From DASRJX01 sp035649235 (GTDB taxonomy: Bacteria; Acidobacteriota; Polarisedimenticolia; Gp22-AA2): a stretch of 19,649 nt of DNA. Positions 7,016 through 14,947 of the stretch are shown here, piece by piece (the first letter of the stretch is position 1; each line of letters starts with the position of its first letter). The position numbers were made by a program, and so were the translations under genes. The notes under the pieces were generated by a model, which saw nothing but the letters and a program-made list of their open reading frames with translations, had not been told where the DNA came from and ran no database searches. The DNA is taken from contig DASRJX010000016.1 of NCBI GenBank assembly GCA_035649235.1, forward strand, positions 1-19,649. Reading direction: 5' to 3'.

Positions 7016-8107
7016 ATGAACAACAAACAACGACGCGACGACTCGGCGCTCGATCAGTACATGCAGGGGCTGGGCTCCTGCCGGCCGCTGGAAGCGACGG
7101 AGGAGCGGCGGCTGACCTCGAAGATGCGGCGGCTCCGCAAGGAGCTGGCGCACGTCCTGAGCAACCTCCCGGAGCCTCACCGGTGCCGCCTCCTGGGCGG
7201 CATTCCGGATGGGCGGGAGATGCCGTTCACGCAGCTGGAGGGCATCGTCTCCTGGCTGACGCGCGAGGCGGAGGAGCGCCCTGACGCGGCGCTCGCCGCG
7301 GCCGCACGGCGGGCGCGGGCGATCCTCAAGGTCCTCGCGTCGGCGCGCGCGACGCTCATCACCAGGAACCTCCGCCTGACCTACCACCTCGCCCGGCGCA
7401 TCGCCGGCGGCGGAGCGCTCCTCGCCGACATCATCCAGGTCGGCAACCTGGGGCTCCTGGAGGCAGCGGACCGCTTCGACCCGAGCCGGGGCGTGCGATT
7501 CTCGACTTACGCCGGAACCTGCATCACCGGAGTGATCATCCGGGAGATGCCCGGCCTGACGCAGGCGGTGCGCGTGCCGAACTACCAGTTCCGGCTCCGG
7601 AGCCGGCTGGACCAGTCGCGCCGCGGCCTGGCCCAGGATCTGCGCCGCGAGCCGACCATGGCCGAGACGGCAGCGGGGGCGAGCCTTACGGAGCAGAAGA
7701 CCTGGGAGATCCTGGCGACGAAGCCGACGATCCTCGAGCTGGATGCGCCCTTCCCGGGTGCTATGGATCGCAGCCTCGCCGACGCGCTGGCGGCGGACGA
7801 CGGCATCTCCCTCCAGGACCAGACGATCCTCAACAACATGCTCGAGCACCTGCAGGACATCCTGACCTCCCTCGAGCCTCGCCTGAGGACGGTGCTGCGG
7901 CTGCGTTACGGCCTCGGAGGGGAACGCCCCCGCACCCTGAGGGAGATCGGCGACTCCATGAACCTGAGCAAGGAGCGCATCCGGCAGCTCGAGGACGGGG
8001 CCATGAAGATCCTGCGCACCCGGATGCGGAACCTGCGCGGCGGCCGCCGCCCGGCTCGCGCCACGCGGGGACGCGCCCTGCGCCCGGTCAGCACCGCAAA
8101 GACGTGA
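7016..8107 (+). CDS. Sigma-70 family factor with divergent region 2.3/2.4
   Basis: RNA polymerase sigma factor, 363 residues. Region 1.2 (about 10-45) contains ALDQYMQGLG. Region 2 (about 112-190) has the core-binding block DIIQVGNLGLLEAADRFD and FSTYA. Region 3 is about 195-245. Region 4 (about 280-340) is canonical, with LEPRLRTVLRLRYGL, LREIGDSMNLSKERIRQLE and MKILRTRM. Region 2.3/2.4 is unusual: after FSTYA it reads GTCITGVIIREMPG, where housekeeping factors have TWWIRQAI, so the Trp pair used in promoter melting is absent. About 65 residues separate regions 1.2 and 2, more than in most short factors. An alternative (group 2/3-like) factor is likely. The start is ATG 7016 or in-frame ATG 6989; neither has a clear ribosome site. 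It is divergent from the CusR-like gene. Confidence 0.88.
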   Translation: MNNKQRRDDSALDQYMQGLGSCRPLEATEERRLTSKMRRLRKELAHVLSNLPEPHRCRLLGGIPDGREMPFTQLEGIVSWLTREAEERPDAALAAAARRARAILKVLASARATLITRNLRLTYHLARRIAGGGALLADIIQVGNLGLLEAADRFDPSRGVRFSTYAGTCITGVIIREMPGLTQAVRVPNYQFRLRSRLDQSRRGLAQDLRREPTMAETAAGASLTEQKTWEILATKPTILELDAPFPGAMDRSLADALAADDGISLQDQTILNNMLEHLQDILTSLEPRLRTVLRLRYGLGGERPRTLREIGDSMNLSKERIRQLEDGAMKILRTRMRNLRGGRRPARATRGRALRPVSTAKT

Positions 8108-8111
8108 CAGC

Positions 8112-8172
8112 CGCCGCGGGCTGACAGCGCCCCTCTCGCCTCCTCTCCTGAGGAAGACAGTAGCCCGCGGCG
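8112..8172. repeat. 11-bp perfect inverted repeat with 39-bp spacer
   Basis: CGCCGCGGGCT (8112-8122) is the exact reverse complement of AGCCCGCGGCG (8162-8172). A direct repeat TGACAGC also occurs at 8105-8111 and 8122-8128. The dyad lies directly after the sigma stop codon. The 39-base loop is long and there is no T-run, so a terminator is only one option. Confidence 0.35.
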
Positions 8173-8264
8173 TCAGCATCGCGCAGGCCTGCCGGATGCA
8201 CGGCGTCGACGTCGAGGAGTTCCTCGGCCGCCTCCGCAGCGCCGCCCGGGCGGGGCGCGCCTAA
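8148..8264 (+). pseudogene. Possible ScdA_N-like (or HTH-like) fragment with no start codon
   Basis: The frame ending at TAA 8262-8264 encodes a tail containing VSIAQACRMHGVDVEEFL, followed by GRLRSA. It resembles the second half of ScdA_N/DUF542 domains (pattern TLxEAC..xGLDxEEhLxxL). The start of helix-turn-helix transposase domains (VSxAxxCRxHGV) is a weaker match. The frame has no ATG or GTG giving a protein of ordinary length; the only ATG is in the middle of the motif, and a CTG stands at 8148. It is most likely a gene remnant, but may be chance. The rest of the 8108-8292 gap shows only the 11-bp inverted repeat. Confidence 0.25.
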
Positions 8265-8292
8265 GGACCTCGGAGACCGGGCCGGATTCCGG

Positions 8293-10575
8293 CTAGAACC
8301 GCTGGCCGAGCAGGAAGTAGATGCGGTCGCGGCCCCCTTCGGACCAGCCGTAGCCGAAGTAGACCGGACCCAGCACCGTCCGCGCGCCGACGAAGATCGA
8401 TCCCCCGGTGAGAAGCGACGGCCAGGTGATACCAGCGTCGCGCGCGTAGACGTTGCCGGTCTCGAGGGAGAGCCCGGCGTACATGCCCTGGGTCAGGGCT
8501 CCGAGATCGATCTTCTTGAGGGCGAAATAACCTAGCAGGCCGCCGAAGACCGACTTGTCCCCCAGGAGCTCCCCCTGGCCCAGGCCGGAGAGCTGCAGGA
8601 AGCCGCCGAGCCGACATGCTGTTGCGAGCGTCGCCGGCTCGTCCAGGTTGATGCAGCCCGCCGCCACGGGATAGAGCGTCACCTTGCCCATGGAGAAGGC
8701 GTGCGACACCCGCAGGTCGGCGTAGGAGCGGTCGAGGTCGGCTCCCCAGGACTCGAACGAGTCGGCCCAGCGCGCCCTGACCGACGTCCCCTGGTGCGGG
8801 AAGACGACGGCGTCGAGCGTGTCGACGTTGAAGCCGAAGCGGTAGCCCGCGTCGTGCTCCTTGTAGTCAGGGATCTCCGGCGTGCCGACGCGCACCTCGC
8901 CCGTCTCGTAAGCGGTGAACCCGCCGACGCGCACCTCGCCCCAACGCCCGAAGACCCTGCCGAAATCGAGATGCCCCTCGTCGCGCGTGACCCGGTACTC
9001 CGCCAGGACCTCCCCTTCGGACCAGATCGACTGGTTGGCGCGCCGCACCTCCGCCCCGGCCGACGCGAACCACCTCAGCCGATCGTCGAACGGCTGGTAG
9101 AACTCGGTCCGGACGAGACCGACGTCCCCGATCTGGCCGATGTTCTCCCACTCGCCGCCGCGGCGGTTGGCGGCGATGCGCAGGTGCCGGAACGACAGGG
9201 CGTACCCGCTCTCCCCCTGGAAGTCGTCGAAGAAGGAGGCGCCGAACTGCAGGCTGTTGTGGCCGTAAGGCTTCGAGGGGACGGTGAGCGTCAGCACGCC
9301 GCGCTCGGCCTCGGGCGCCAGCTGCGCCTCGATCGTGCTGCCATAGTCGAGGCCGTGCAGGCGCATCACCTGCGTCGTCACCGCCTTCTGGTCGTACGGC
9401 ACGCCTTTCGGCAGATCGACGTGCGCCGCGATGATGTCGTCTTCGACCCAGGAGTGGTTGACGATCCGGATGTCGTCGACGCGCGTCTCCTCCTTGGGAC
9501 GGCGCCGGTGCGTTTCGAGGAACGCCGCCCAGGTCGCGTCGTCGACGGCCAGAGGCTTGAGGGCGTCGGACGCGGTTCGCGCCGCCGCCTCGCCGATCGC
9601 CGCCGCCTCCTCGACGCGCTCGAAGGCGATGAAGCTGATGTCCCCCAGATCGGGGCGGATGAGCACGTCCTGCGGCCGCAGGCGCTTCAGGTCCTCGCGC
9701 CGGTTCGCCTCGGTCAGGTAGCCGGTCCACTGGCTGTAGATCTGGAACACCGATCCGAGCTGCTCGGTGGTGCCGAGCGGCGAGGTGATGTCGACCGCGA
9801 TCACCTGTTCCGCTCCGAGCGCCTGCGCGATGCCGACCGGCAGGTTGGCGGCGGCGCCGCCATCCACGATCCTCTTGCCGTCGATCTCGACCGGCGGGAA
9901 CATGCCGGCGATCGACATGCTGGCGCGCATCGCCGTCGACAGGCTCCCGTCCTTGATGATCACCGCCTGCCCGTCCTCGAGGTTGGCGCCCACGGCCCGG
10001 AACGGGATCGGCAGCTGGTCGAAGTCGGTGACCCCGGTCGACATGATCTCGAGCGAGCGCAGGAGGAGCTCGAGGCGCTGGCCTCCGAGGAGCGCTGACG
10101 GCAGGTACGGCTTCCAGCCCTTGAAGCGCAGGCGGAGGGGGATCAGGAAGGTGGCGTCGTCCTGCTTCCGCCGGTACGATCGATCGGGCCGATCGACGCG
10201 GTCGATGAAGATCTGCTTCCAGTCGACCGCTTTGAGAATCCTCTCGGTCTCCGCCGCGGAGTAGCCCGCCGCGTACAGCCCGCCGACGACCGAGCCCATG
10301 CTGGTCCCGACGATCAGGTCGGGCTTGACGTGCAGCTCCTCCAGGACCTTGAGGACCCCGATGTGAGCGGCGCCACGCGCCCCGCCGCCGCTCAGGACGA
10401 GCGCCAGGTGCGGCCGCGGCGAGAGCGGCTGCAGGCCCTGCACCGGGGAACCGACGCCCTCTTCAGACGACGGCGCCGGGTCCGAGACGGCCGGGCCTGC
10501 GGACAGGAGCGCCGCCAGAAGAGCCGTCAGAATGCCGGTCGCCTGCCCGCCGGCCGCTCCCCGCACACGCGTCAT
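8293..10575 (-). CDS. Patatin-like phospholipase with POTRA-like and outer-membrane barrel regions (type Vd-like)
   Basis: Exported 760-residue protein. Residues 1-32 look like a signal peptide (TGILTALLAALLSAGPAVS). The patatin domain (about 55-340) has the oxyanion loop GGGARG (63-68), the nucleophile Ser92 in GTSMG and the catalytic Asp238 in VDGG. A POTRA-like segment follows (about 345-430), and then a beta-rich C-terminus of about 325 residues ending in LLGQRF, with the terminal Phe typical of outer-membrane barrels. This is the order found in PlpD-type Vd autotransporters, which hydrolyse lipids at or outside the outer membrane. An upstream in-frame ATG at 10620 overlaps a likely -10 box, so 10575 is preferred; GGGGGG stands five bases before it. 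The substrate is unknown. Divergent from the TonB receptor. Confidence 0.9.
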   Translation of the reverse strand: MTRVRGAAGGQATGILTALLAALLSAGPAVSDPAPSSEEGVGSPVQGLQPLSPRPHLALVLSGGGARGAAHIGVLKVLEELHVKPDLIVGTSMGSVVGGLYAAGYSAAETERILKAVDWKQIFIDRVDRPDRSYRRKQDDATFLIPLRLRFKGWKPYLPSALLGGQRLELLLRSLEIMSTGVTDFDQLPIPFRAVGANLEDGQAVIIKDGSLSTAMRASMSIAGMFPPVEIDGKRIVDGGAAANLPVGIAQALGAEQVIAVDITSPLGTTEQLGSVFQIYSQWTGYLTEANRREDLKRLRPQDVLIRPDLGDISFIAFERVEEAAAIGEAAARTASDALKPLAVDDATWAAFLETHRRRPKEETRVDDIRIVNHSWVEDDIIAAHVDLPKGVPYDQKAVTTQVMRLHGLDYGSTIEAQLAPEAERGVLTLTVPSKPYGHNSLQFGASFFDDFQGESGYALSFRHLRIAANRRGGEWENIGQIGDVGLVRTEFYQPFDDRLRWFASAGAEVRRANQSIWSEGEVLAEYRVTRDEGHLDFGRVFGRWGEVRVGGFTAYETGEVRVGTPEIPDYKEHDAGYRFGFNVDTLDAVVFPHQGTSVRARWADSFESWGADLDRSYADLRVSHAFSMGKVTLYPVAAGCINLDEPATLATACRLGGFLQLSGLGQGELLGDKSVFGGLLGYFALKKIDLGALTQGMYAGLSLETGNVYARDAGITWPSLLTGGSIFVGARTVLGPVYFGYGWSEGGRDRIYFLLGQRF

Positions 10576-10615
10576 CGTGGCCCCCCGGCCTCGGTGTCTG
10601 TGGGACGACCCGCGC

Positions 10616-10621
10616 ATCATA
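10616..10621 (-). promoter_or_regulatory. Candidate -10 box (TATGAT) for the patatin gene
   Basis: The minus strand reads TATGAT here, five of six bases like TATAAT. With 17-bp spacing the -35 would be CTGGAT, which is weak. If used, transcription would start near 10608, downstream of ATG 10620, which supports the internal start at 10575. Confidence 0.35.
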
Positions 10622-10666
10622 GTGCAATCCGCGGCCCGATCCAGGTACCGGTCATCGACCAGTGGC

Positions 10667-10695
10667 CCGACCTACGACCGCTGGTAGTAGGTCGG
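10667..10695. promoter_or_regulatory. Long dyad upstream of the TonB receptor
   Basis: CCGACCTAC (10667-10675) and GTAGGTCGG (10687-10695) are perfectly complementary. Inside, ACC (10677-10679) pairs with GGT (10683-10685) around a 3-base loop, leaving a single G/A mismatch in a 29-bp palindrome. It ends 47 bases before the receptor ATG. As DNA it could be an operator; as RNA it could be a leader hairpin. No T-run follows, so a terminator is unlikely. Confidence 0.5.
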
Positions 10696-10742
10696 CCGGA
10701 CCCGGAGGATAGGCGGAACTCGGTCGCTCGGAGGGAACCGTC

Positions 10743-13469
10743 ATGATACGCCGCGCCTTCGGATTGTCCGTCCTCGTTATCGTCGCGTCCTTCCATCCGG
10801 CCACCGGCGCGCCCCGGGAGACGGCCAGCGTCTCCGGCGTGGTGCGCGCCGCCTCGGGTGCTTTGGTCGCGGGAGCGGAGGTCGCCCTCCTCGACGGCCT
10901 GCGGCTGCCCATGAGGTCGGCGGTCACGGGTCCCGACGGCCGCTTCACCTTCGCCGAGGTCCCCTCCGGACGTCTCATACTGTCGGTCGCCGCCCCGGGG
11001 TTCGAGCGGGTGGAGCGCGTCATCGTGGCAGGCCCGGAGGCCGCCGCGGCTTCCGAGATCGTCGTCGAGCTCGGGGCCTCCAGCATGACCGAGCACGTCG
11101 TGGTGAGCGCCACGCCCGGAGTCCCGCAGGAGTCCGGTGAGACGTCGCAGGCGGTGAACGCCGTGAACGAGGAGGAGCTGTCGCTCCGGGCCAAGACCGT
11201 CCTCGCCCAGGCCGCGGCCGAGGAGCCGGGGCTCCACGTGCAGCGGACCAGCCCCACCATCGGGGCCATCTTCGTGCGCGGGTTCACCGGCGCCAAAGTG
11301 AACGCCTTCGTGGACGGGATCCGCTACTCGAACGGGGCCGCGCGGGGCGGCATCAACACCTTCTTCGACCTGATCGCCCCGGAATACCTCGAGGGGCTCG
11401 AGGTCCTCCGGGGCCCCAGCAGCGCGCAGTACGGCAGCGACGCCATCGGCGGCAGCGTGCAGATGATGACGCGCGCACCCGACCTCCCCGCGAGCGGCAC
11501 CGAGATGGACGGGCGGTTCAGCGCCCAGGCCGGCAGCGCCGACGAGAGCGTCGGCGCGTCGCTCTCCGGATCGTACGCGACTCGGACCTTCGGGCTCATC
11601 GGCACGCTGTCGAGCCGGCGGGTCGACGACCTCCGTCCGGGGGAGGGGATCGACTCGCACAACGCCGTGACGCGCTTCTTCGATCTGCCCTCCGACGTCA
11701 TCATCGACGACCGCCTCCCCGACACGTCCTTCGACCAGTACGGCGGATCCCTGCGCTTCACCTGGCGGCCGGTGGACGGCTCCCAGGTCACGGGAGCGCT
11801 CCTGCACGGAGAGCAGCAGCACGGCCAGCGCTACGACCAGCTCTTGGGCGGCGACGGAAACCTGATCGCAGAGCTCAACGACGTCAGCGCCGACCTGGTC
11901 TACGTGAAGTACGACCGCATCCTGTCGGGCTGGCTCGACCGACTGACCGTCGGCACGTCCTACAACACGCAGCGCGAGGAGCGGGTCAATCAGGGGGGGA
12001 ACGGCAACCCGAACGCCTCGATCAACCACGAGCCGGAGCGCACCTCGGCCTACGGCGTGCAGGGGCTGGTGACCAAGTTCACCGCGCGGCAGGCGATCTC
12101 CTTCGGCGCCGACGCCTACTACGAGAACGCCGCCGCCCCGTCGTTCTCCGAGAACCCGACGACGGGCGCCACCGCCGTCCGCCGCGGCCGCATCCCGGAC
12201 GGCGCGACCTTCCGCCAAGCGGGCGTCTACGTCCAGGACACCATCGAGGCGGTGCCGGGCCGCTTCCAGGTCGACGGCAGCCTGCGCTTCGGCGGCGCCC
12301 GCTACGAGGCCGAGTCCTCCGACAGCCCGCTGGTGAACGGCGAGCCGCTCTGGCCTGACGACGATCTCGACGTCTCGAGCGTCACCTACCGGCTGGGAGG
12401 CGTGGGCACGGTCGGGGGCGGCGTGCGGGTCTTCGGGAGCGTCAGCAGCGGCTTCCGGGCACCGAGCATCACGGACCTCGGCACGCTCGGCCTGACCGGG
12501 GCCGGCTTCGAGGTGGCCGCGCCCGACGTCGAGGGGAGGGGTGCCACCGTCGGGACGACCGCCGACGCCAACGCCGTCTCGACCGGGGATCCGGTCCGGC
12601 AGCTGGACCCCGAGACGAGCGTGTCGTTCGAGGCCGGCTTCCATCTGCGGCGCGGGCGCGTCACGACCGAGCTGCGCGGCTCGCTGACCAACGTCGACGA
12701 CAACATCGCCAAGCAGACGCTCATCCTGCCCCAGGGGGCGGTCGGCCAGATGCTCGGCGACGAGACGATCACCAGCCAGAACGCCAACGGGGCCGTGTTC
12801 GTGGCCGCGTCGCCCAACCCCGTCCTGGTGCGGGCCAACTTCGACCGCGCGCAGGTGATCGGAGTCGAGTTCACGCTGGCGATCGACCTGGCGGCCAATT
12901 GGCACCTGTCGACCAACGCGACCTCGCTCCGGGCCGAGGATCGGGACACGGGGCTGCCGCCGAACATCGAGGGGGGGACGCCGCCTCAGGAGGCCTACCT
13001 GATGCTCCGCTACGCTCCGAAGGGACGTCCCTTCTGGATCGAGCCTTACGTGCACCTGGCGGCGAAGCAGGACCGCCTGTCGTCGCTCGATCTGAGCGAC
13101 CGTCGCACGGGGGCCAGCCGATCGCAGAGCTCGATCGCAGCCTTCTTCAACAACGGGGCGCGCGTCCGGGGGCTGATCGGGGCCGGGGCCGACCTCACGA
13201 CGGGCACGGGCGACGACGTGCTGATCCCGACGGGCGAGACCCTGTCCCAGGTCCAGACCCGGGTCCTCGGCCCGAGCCTCGCCGCGAACTCTCTTTACAC
13301 CAACGTCCCCGGCTATTCCGTCTTCGGGATCCGCGGCGGCGTCCATTTCGGCGACAGCGAGATCCTCGTCGATCTGGAGAACCTCACGGACGAGAACTAC
13401 CGGGGGCCGAGCTGGGGGATCGACGCGCCGGGCCGGGGCCTCTACGTGCGCTACGCCACGCGATTCTGA
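10743..13469 (+). CDS. TonB-dependent outer-membrane receptor with carboxypeptidase-regulatory-like N-domain
   Basis: Outer-membrane active transporter of 908 residues, energised by TonB-ExbBD (not in this window). Residues 1-22 form a signal peptide. Residues about 28-110 are a CarboxypepD_reg-like beta-sandwich (SVSGVVRAASGALVAGAEVAL, then GPDGRFTFAEVPSGRL). A TonB-box-like TEHVVVSATP is at about 115-124. The plug (about 133-240) has FVRGFTGAKVNAFVDGIR and LEGLEVLRGPSSAQYGSDAIGG (quoted here only to locate it). The barrel has FGSVSSGFRAPSI, and VDLENLTDENYRGP near the end, and finishes in YATRF. GGAGGG seven bases before ATG 10743 fixes the start. The substrate cannot be told; the extra N-domain is common in Acidobacteriota and Bacteroidota receptors. 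A 29-bp dyad lies just upstream. Confidence 0.93.
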   Translation: MIRRAFGLSVLVIVASFHPATGAPRETASVSGVVRAASGALVAGAEVALLDGLRLPMRSAVTGPDGRFTFAEVPSGRLILSVAAPGFERVERVIVAGPEAAAASEIVVELGASSMTEHVVVSATPGVPQESGETSQAVNAVNEEELSLRAKTVLAQAAAEEPGLHVQRTSPTIGAIFVRGFTGAKVNAFVDGIRYSNGAARGGINTFFDLIAPEYLEGLEVLRGPSSAQYGSDAIGGSVQMMTRAPDLPASGTEMDGRFSAQAGSADESVGASLSGSYATRTFGLIGTLSSRRVDDLRPGEGIDSHNAVTRFFDLPSDVIIDDRLPDTSFDQYGGSLRFTWRPVDGSQVTGALLHGEQQHGQRYDQLLGGDGNLIAELNDVSADLVYVKYDRILSGWLDRLTVGTSYNTQREERVNQGGNGNPNASINHEPERTSAYGVQGLVTKFTARQAISFGADAYYENAAAPSFSENPTTGATAVRRGRIPDGATFRQAGVYVQDTIEAVPGRFQVDGSLRFGGARYEAESSDSPLVNGEPLWPDDDLDVSSVTYRLGGVGTVGGGVRVFGSVSSGFRAPSITDLGTLGLTGAGFEVAAPDVEGRGATVGTTADANAVSTGDPVRQLDPETSVSFEAGFHLRRGRVTTELRGSLTNVDDNIAKQTLILPQGAVGQMLGDETITSQNANGAVFVAASPNPVLVRANFDRAQVIGVEFTLAIDLAANWHLSTNATSLRAEDRDTGLPPNIEGGTPPQEAYLMLRYAPKGRPFWIEPYVHLAAKQDRLSSLDLSDRRTGASRSQSSIAAFFNNGARVRGLIGAGADLTTGTGDDVLIPTGETLSQVQTRVLGPSLAANSLYTNVPGYSVFGIRGGVHFGDSEILVDLENLTDENYRGPSWGIDAPGRGLYVRYATRF

Positions 13470-13496
13470 GACAGCCGGTGGCCGTCCCGGCCTGAG

Positions 13497-14456
13497 CTAC
13501 TGCAGGAGCCGGACGACCACTTCGGCAGCGGCGTGGACGCCGCGGAGCAGCCCGGGGTCCTGCCCGATCACGACGCAGGCGAGAAGCGACATCGCCACGA
13601 AGACCGCGCGGGAGCGCGACTCGGGGCCTTCGTCTCGGCCGTCCGCTCCCCGTCGCAGGAGCCGCCGCACCCGGCCTGCCAGATCCTCTCCCCGGCAGAA
13701 GGCGGCGAGGGCGCCGCCCTCGGGCGCCGTCCCGCGCAGGGCGCGCGCCACCTTGACGAGGGCCGCCGCGAGGTCGAGGCGTGATCCCTTCGCCACCGCG
13801 TGATCGTCGGCGGCGCGATCGCAGGCCTCGCTCCAGGCGCTCTCGAGATCCGCCCCCACGGCAAAGGACGCAAGCAGATCGGGGCAGGAGCGCAGGAGGA
13901 GCCGTTTCAGGTTGTCGCGCCTCAGGACGTGGCAGGCCTCGTGCGCGACGATCGCCGCGATCTCGTCGTGCGTGCAGCGCTCGAGCACGGTGCGCGCCAC
14001 ATAGAGTCTGGGCCTCAGAATCCCCACCACGGCGACGAGCGGGAACTCCTCGTCGATCGCGAAGGCCGGCAGCGACGATCCCGGCAGGTCGATCCGCGCC
14101 GCCCCTCCCCGCCAGCGCCGCACCAGGGCGCGGGTCCGGAGGAGCGAGGCGGCGCCCCGCGCGAGACCGGCGGCGATCATGAGCACAACCGTTGCGCCCA
14201 GCGCCAGCATCAGGGGACCGGCGCGCTCGCCGCTCTGGCGAGGCTCGAAACGCAGGAAGGCGGGCAGGACGACGAGGCCCGCGACGACACCGGCGCAGAT
14301 CGTCGGGACGAAGCGGAGCCAGAGGAGCGTGTCGCTCCGCGGCTCGGCGCGCGCCAGACATCGTCGAAGGGCCGCCGGCATCGCCAGGGACGCGAGGGCG
14401 CTGACGGCTCCGAACGCCATGAGCGGGAGGCAGCACGCCAGGAAGAGGTACGTCAT
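13497..14456 (-). CDS. M56 (BlaR1-type) membrane metallopeptidase without sensor domain
   Basis: Integral-membrane zinc peptidase, 319 residues. Hydrophobic segments are at about 3-28, 45-68, 82-103 and 288-305. The zinc motif HEACH (172-176) is intact, and Glu210 in WSEACDRAADDHAV is the likely third ligand. In BlaR1/MecR1 this peptidase leads to inactivation of the BlaI/MecI repressor. Here the usual extracellular penicillin-binding sensor is absent, so the signal is unknown and beta-lactam sensing should not be assumed. ATG 14456 overlaps the TGA of the BlaI gene as ATGA, a coupled arrangement. The gene ends 27 bp from the convergent TonB receptor. Confidence 0.88.
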   Translation of the reverse strand: MTYLFLACCLPLMAFGAVSALASLAMPAALRRCLARAEPRSDTLLWLRFVPTICAGVVAGLVVLPAFLRFEPRQSGERAGPLMLALGATVVLMIAAGLARGAASLLRTRALVRRWRGGAARIDLPGSSLPAFAIDEEFPLVAVVGILRPRLYVARTVLERCTHDEIAAIVAHEACHVLRRDNLKRLLLRSCPDLLASFAVGADLESAWSEACDRAADDHAVAKGSRLDLAAALVKVARALRGTAPEGGALAAFCRGEDLAGRVRRLLRRGADGRDEGPESRSRAVFVAMSLLACVVIGQDPGLLRGVHAAAEVVVRLLQ

Positions 14457-14947
14457 CGCGTCTCCTCGCCACCCTTCACCCGGTTCCGCTCCGCCCGGAT
14501 CAGGGCCTCGAGCTCGTCCAGGAGCAGGGCGTCCTTCCTGGAGACAGCCTCCACGAAGGTCGAGAGGATCGGACGCACGGCGCCTTTCCCGGGGCCCGAC
14601 CCGAGGATCCGCGCGATGGCTCCTTTCGTCAGGTGCTCCCGGAGCCCGGCCCGGGAGAAAAGCGTCACGTAGTGGAAGGCCTTCCCACGCCGGGTGCGCT
14701 CCAGGAGTCCCTTCTTGAACAGGCGGTCGAGCGTCGTCATGAGCGTCGTGTAGGCCGCGCCGGGGAAACTCTCCTGCAGCCGCCTCACGCTCGTCTCCCC
14801 CGGCCGACGCCAGAGGCACTCCAGCACCTGGATCTCGAGCGGCCCCAGGAACGATGCCAGCGAGCCGCTCGCGTCGTCGGGCTCCTCCTTCGGGGCCCGC
14901 CGCGCCGAACGCTTGAGAGGACGGAGGGTCAGAGGACGGAAGATCAC
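14453..14947 (-). CDS. BlaI/MecI-type transcriptional repressor
   Basis: Winged-helix repressor, 164 residues. The DNA-binding domain (about 34-95) carries LGPLEIQVLECLWRRPGETS, then AAYTTLMTTLDRLFKKG and LLERTRRGKAFHY, which is the BlaI signature. The C-terminal part (about 100-150) should dimerise. An N-terminal basic extension of about 30 residues (MIFRPLTLRPLKRSARR) is longer than in BlaI. The start is GTG 14947, which overlaps the metE TGA as GTGA, with GGAG five bases upstream; no other in-frame ATG/GTG lies nearby downstream. Its stop overlaps the M56 start by 4 nt. The three genes therefore read as metE-blaI-M56. BlaI-type operator dyads (TACA..TGTA) were not found nearby. Confidence 0.9.
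   Translation of the reverse strand: MIFRPLTLRPLKRSARRAPKEEPDDASGSLASFLGPLEIQVLECLWRRPGETSVRRLQESFPGAAYTTLMTTLDRLFKKGLLERTRRGKAFHYVTLFSRAGLREHLTKGAIARILGSGPGKGAVRPILSTFVEAVSRKDALLLDELEALIRAERNRVKGGEETR

Noticed and set aside
8281..8293. GCCGG-ATT-CCGGC hairpin at the end of the patatin gene
   Set aside because: The stem is short, has no T-run and is too weak to call.
8701..10098. 465-codon plus-strand frame opposite the patatin gene
   Set aside because: Antisense shadow with low-complexity composition and no recognisable domain.
3294..12977. G7 runs inside genes (3294-3300, 11993-11999, 12971-12977) as phase-variation tracts
   Set aside because: The frames stay intact and codons such as GGG-GGG fit conserved sequence. 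Seven G's in this GC-rich DNA are not exceptional. They are only places where a read error could hide.
10617..13346. 909-codon open frame antisense to the TonB receptor
   Set aside because: It is a shadow in high-GC DNA. Its composition is Gly/Arg/Asp/Val-rich with no domain, while the sense frame has a complete receptor.
13474..13491. GCCGG/CCGGC hairpin between the TonB receptor and M56 genes as a terminator
   Set aside because: A 5-bp stem with an 8-base loop and no T-run is expected by chance at this GC content.
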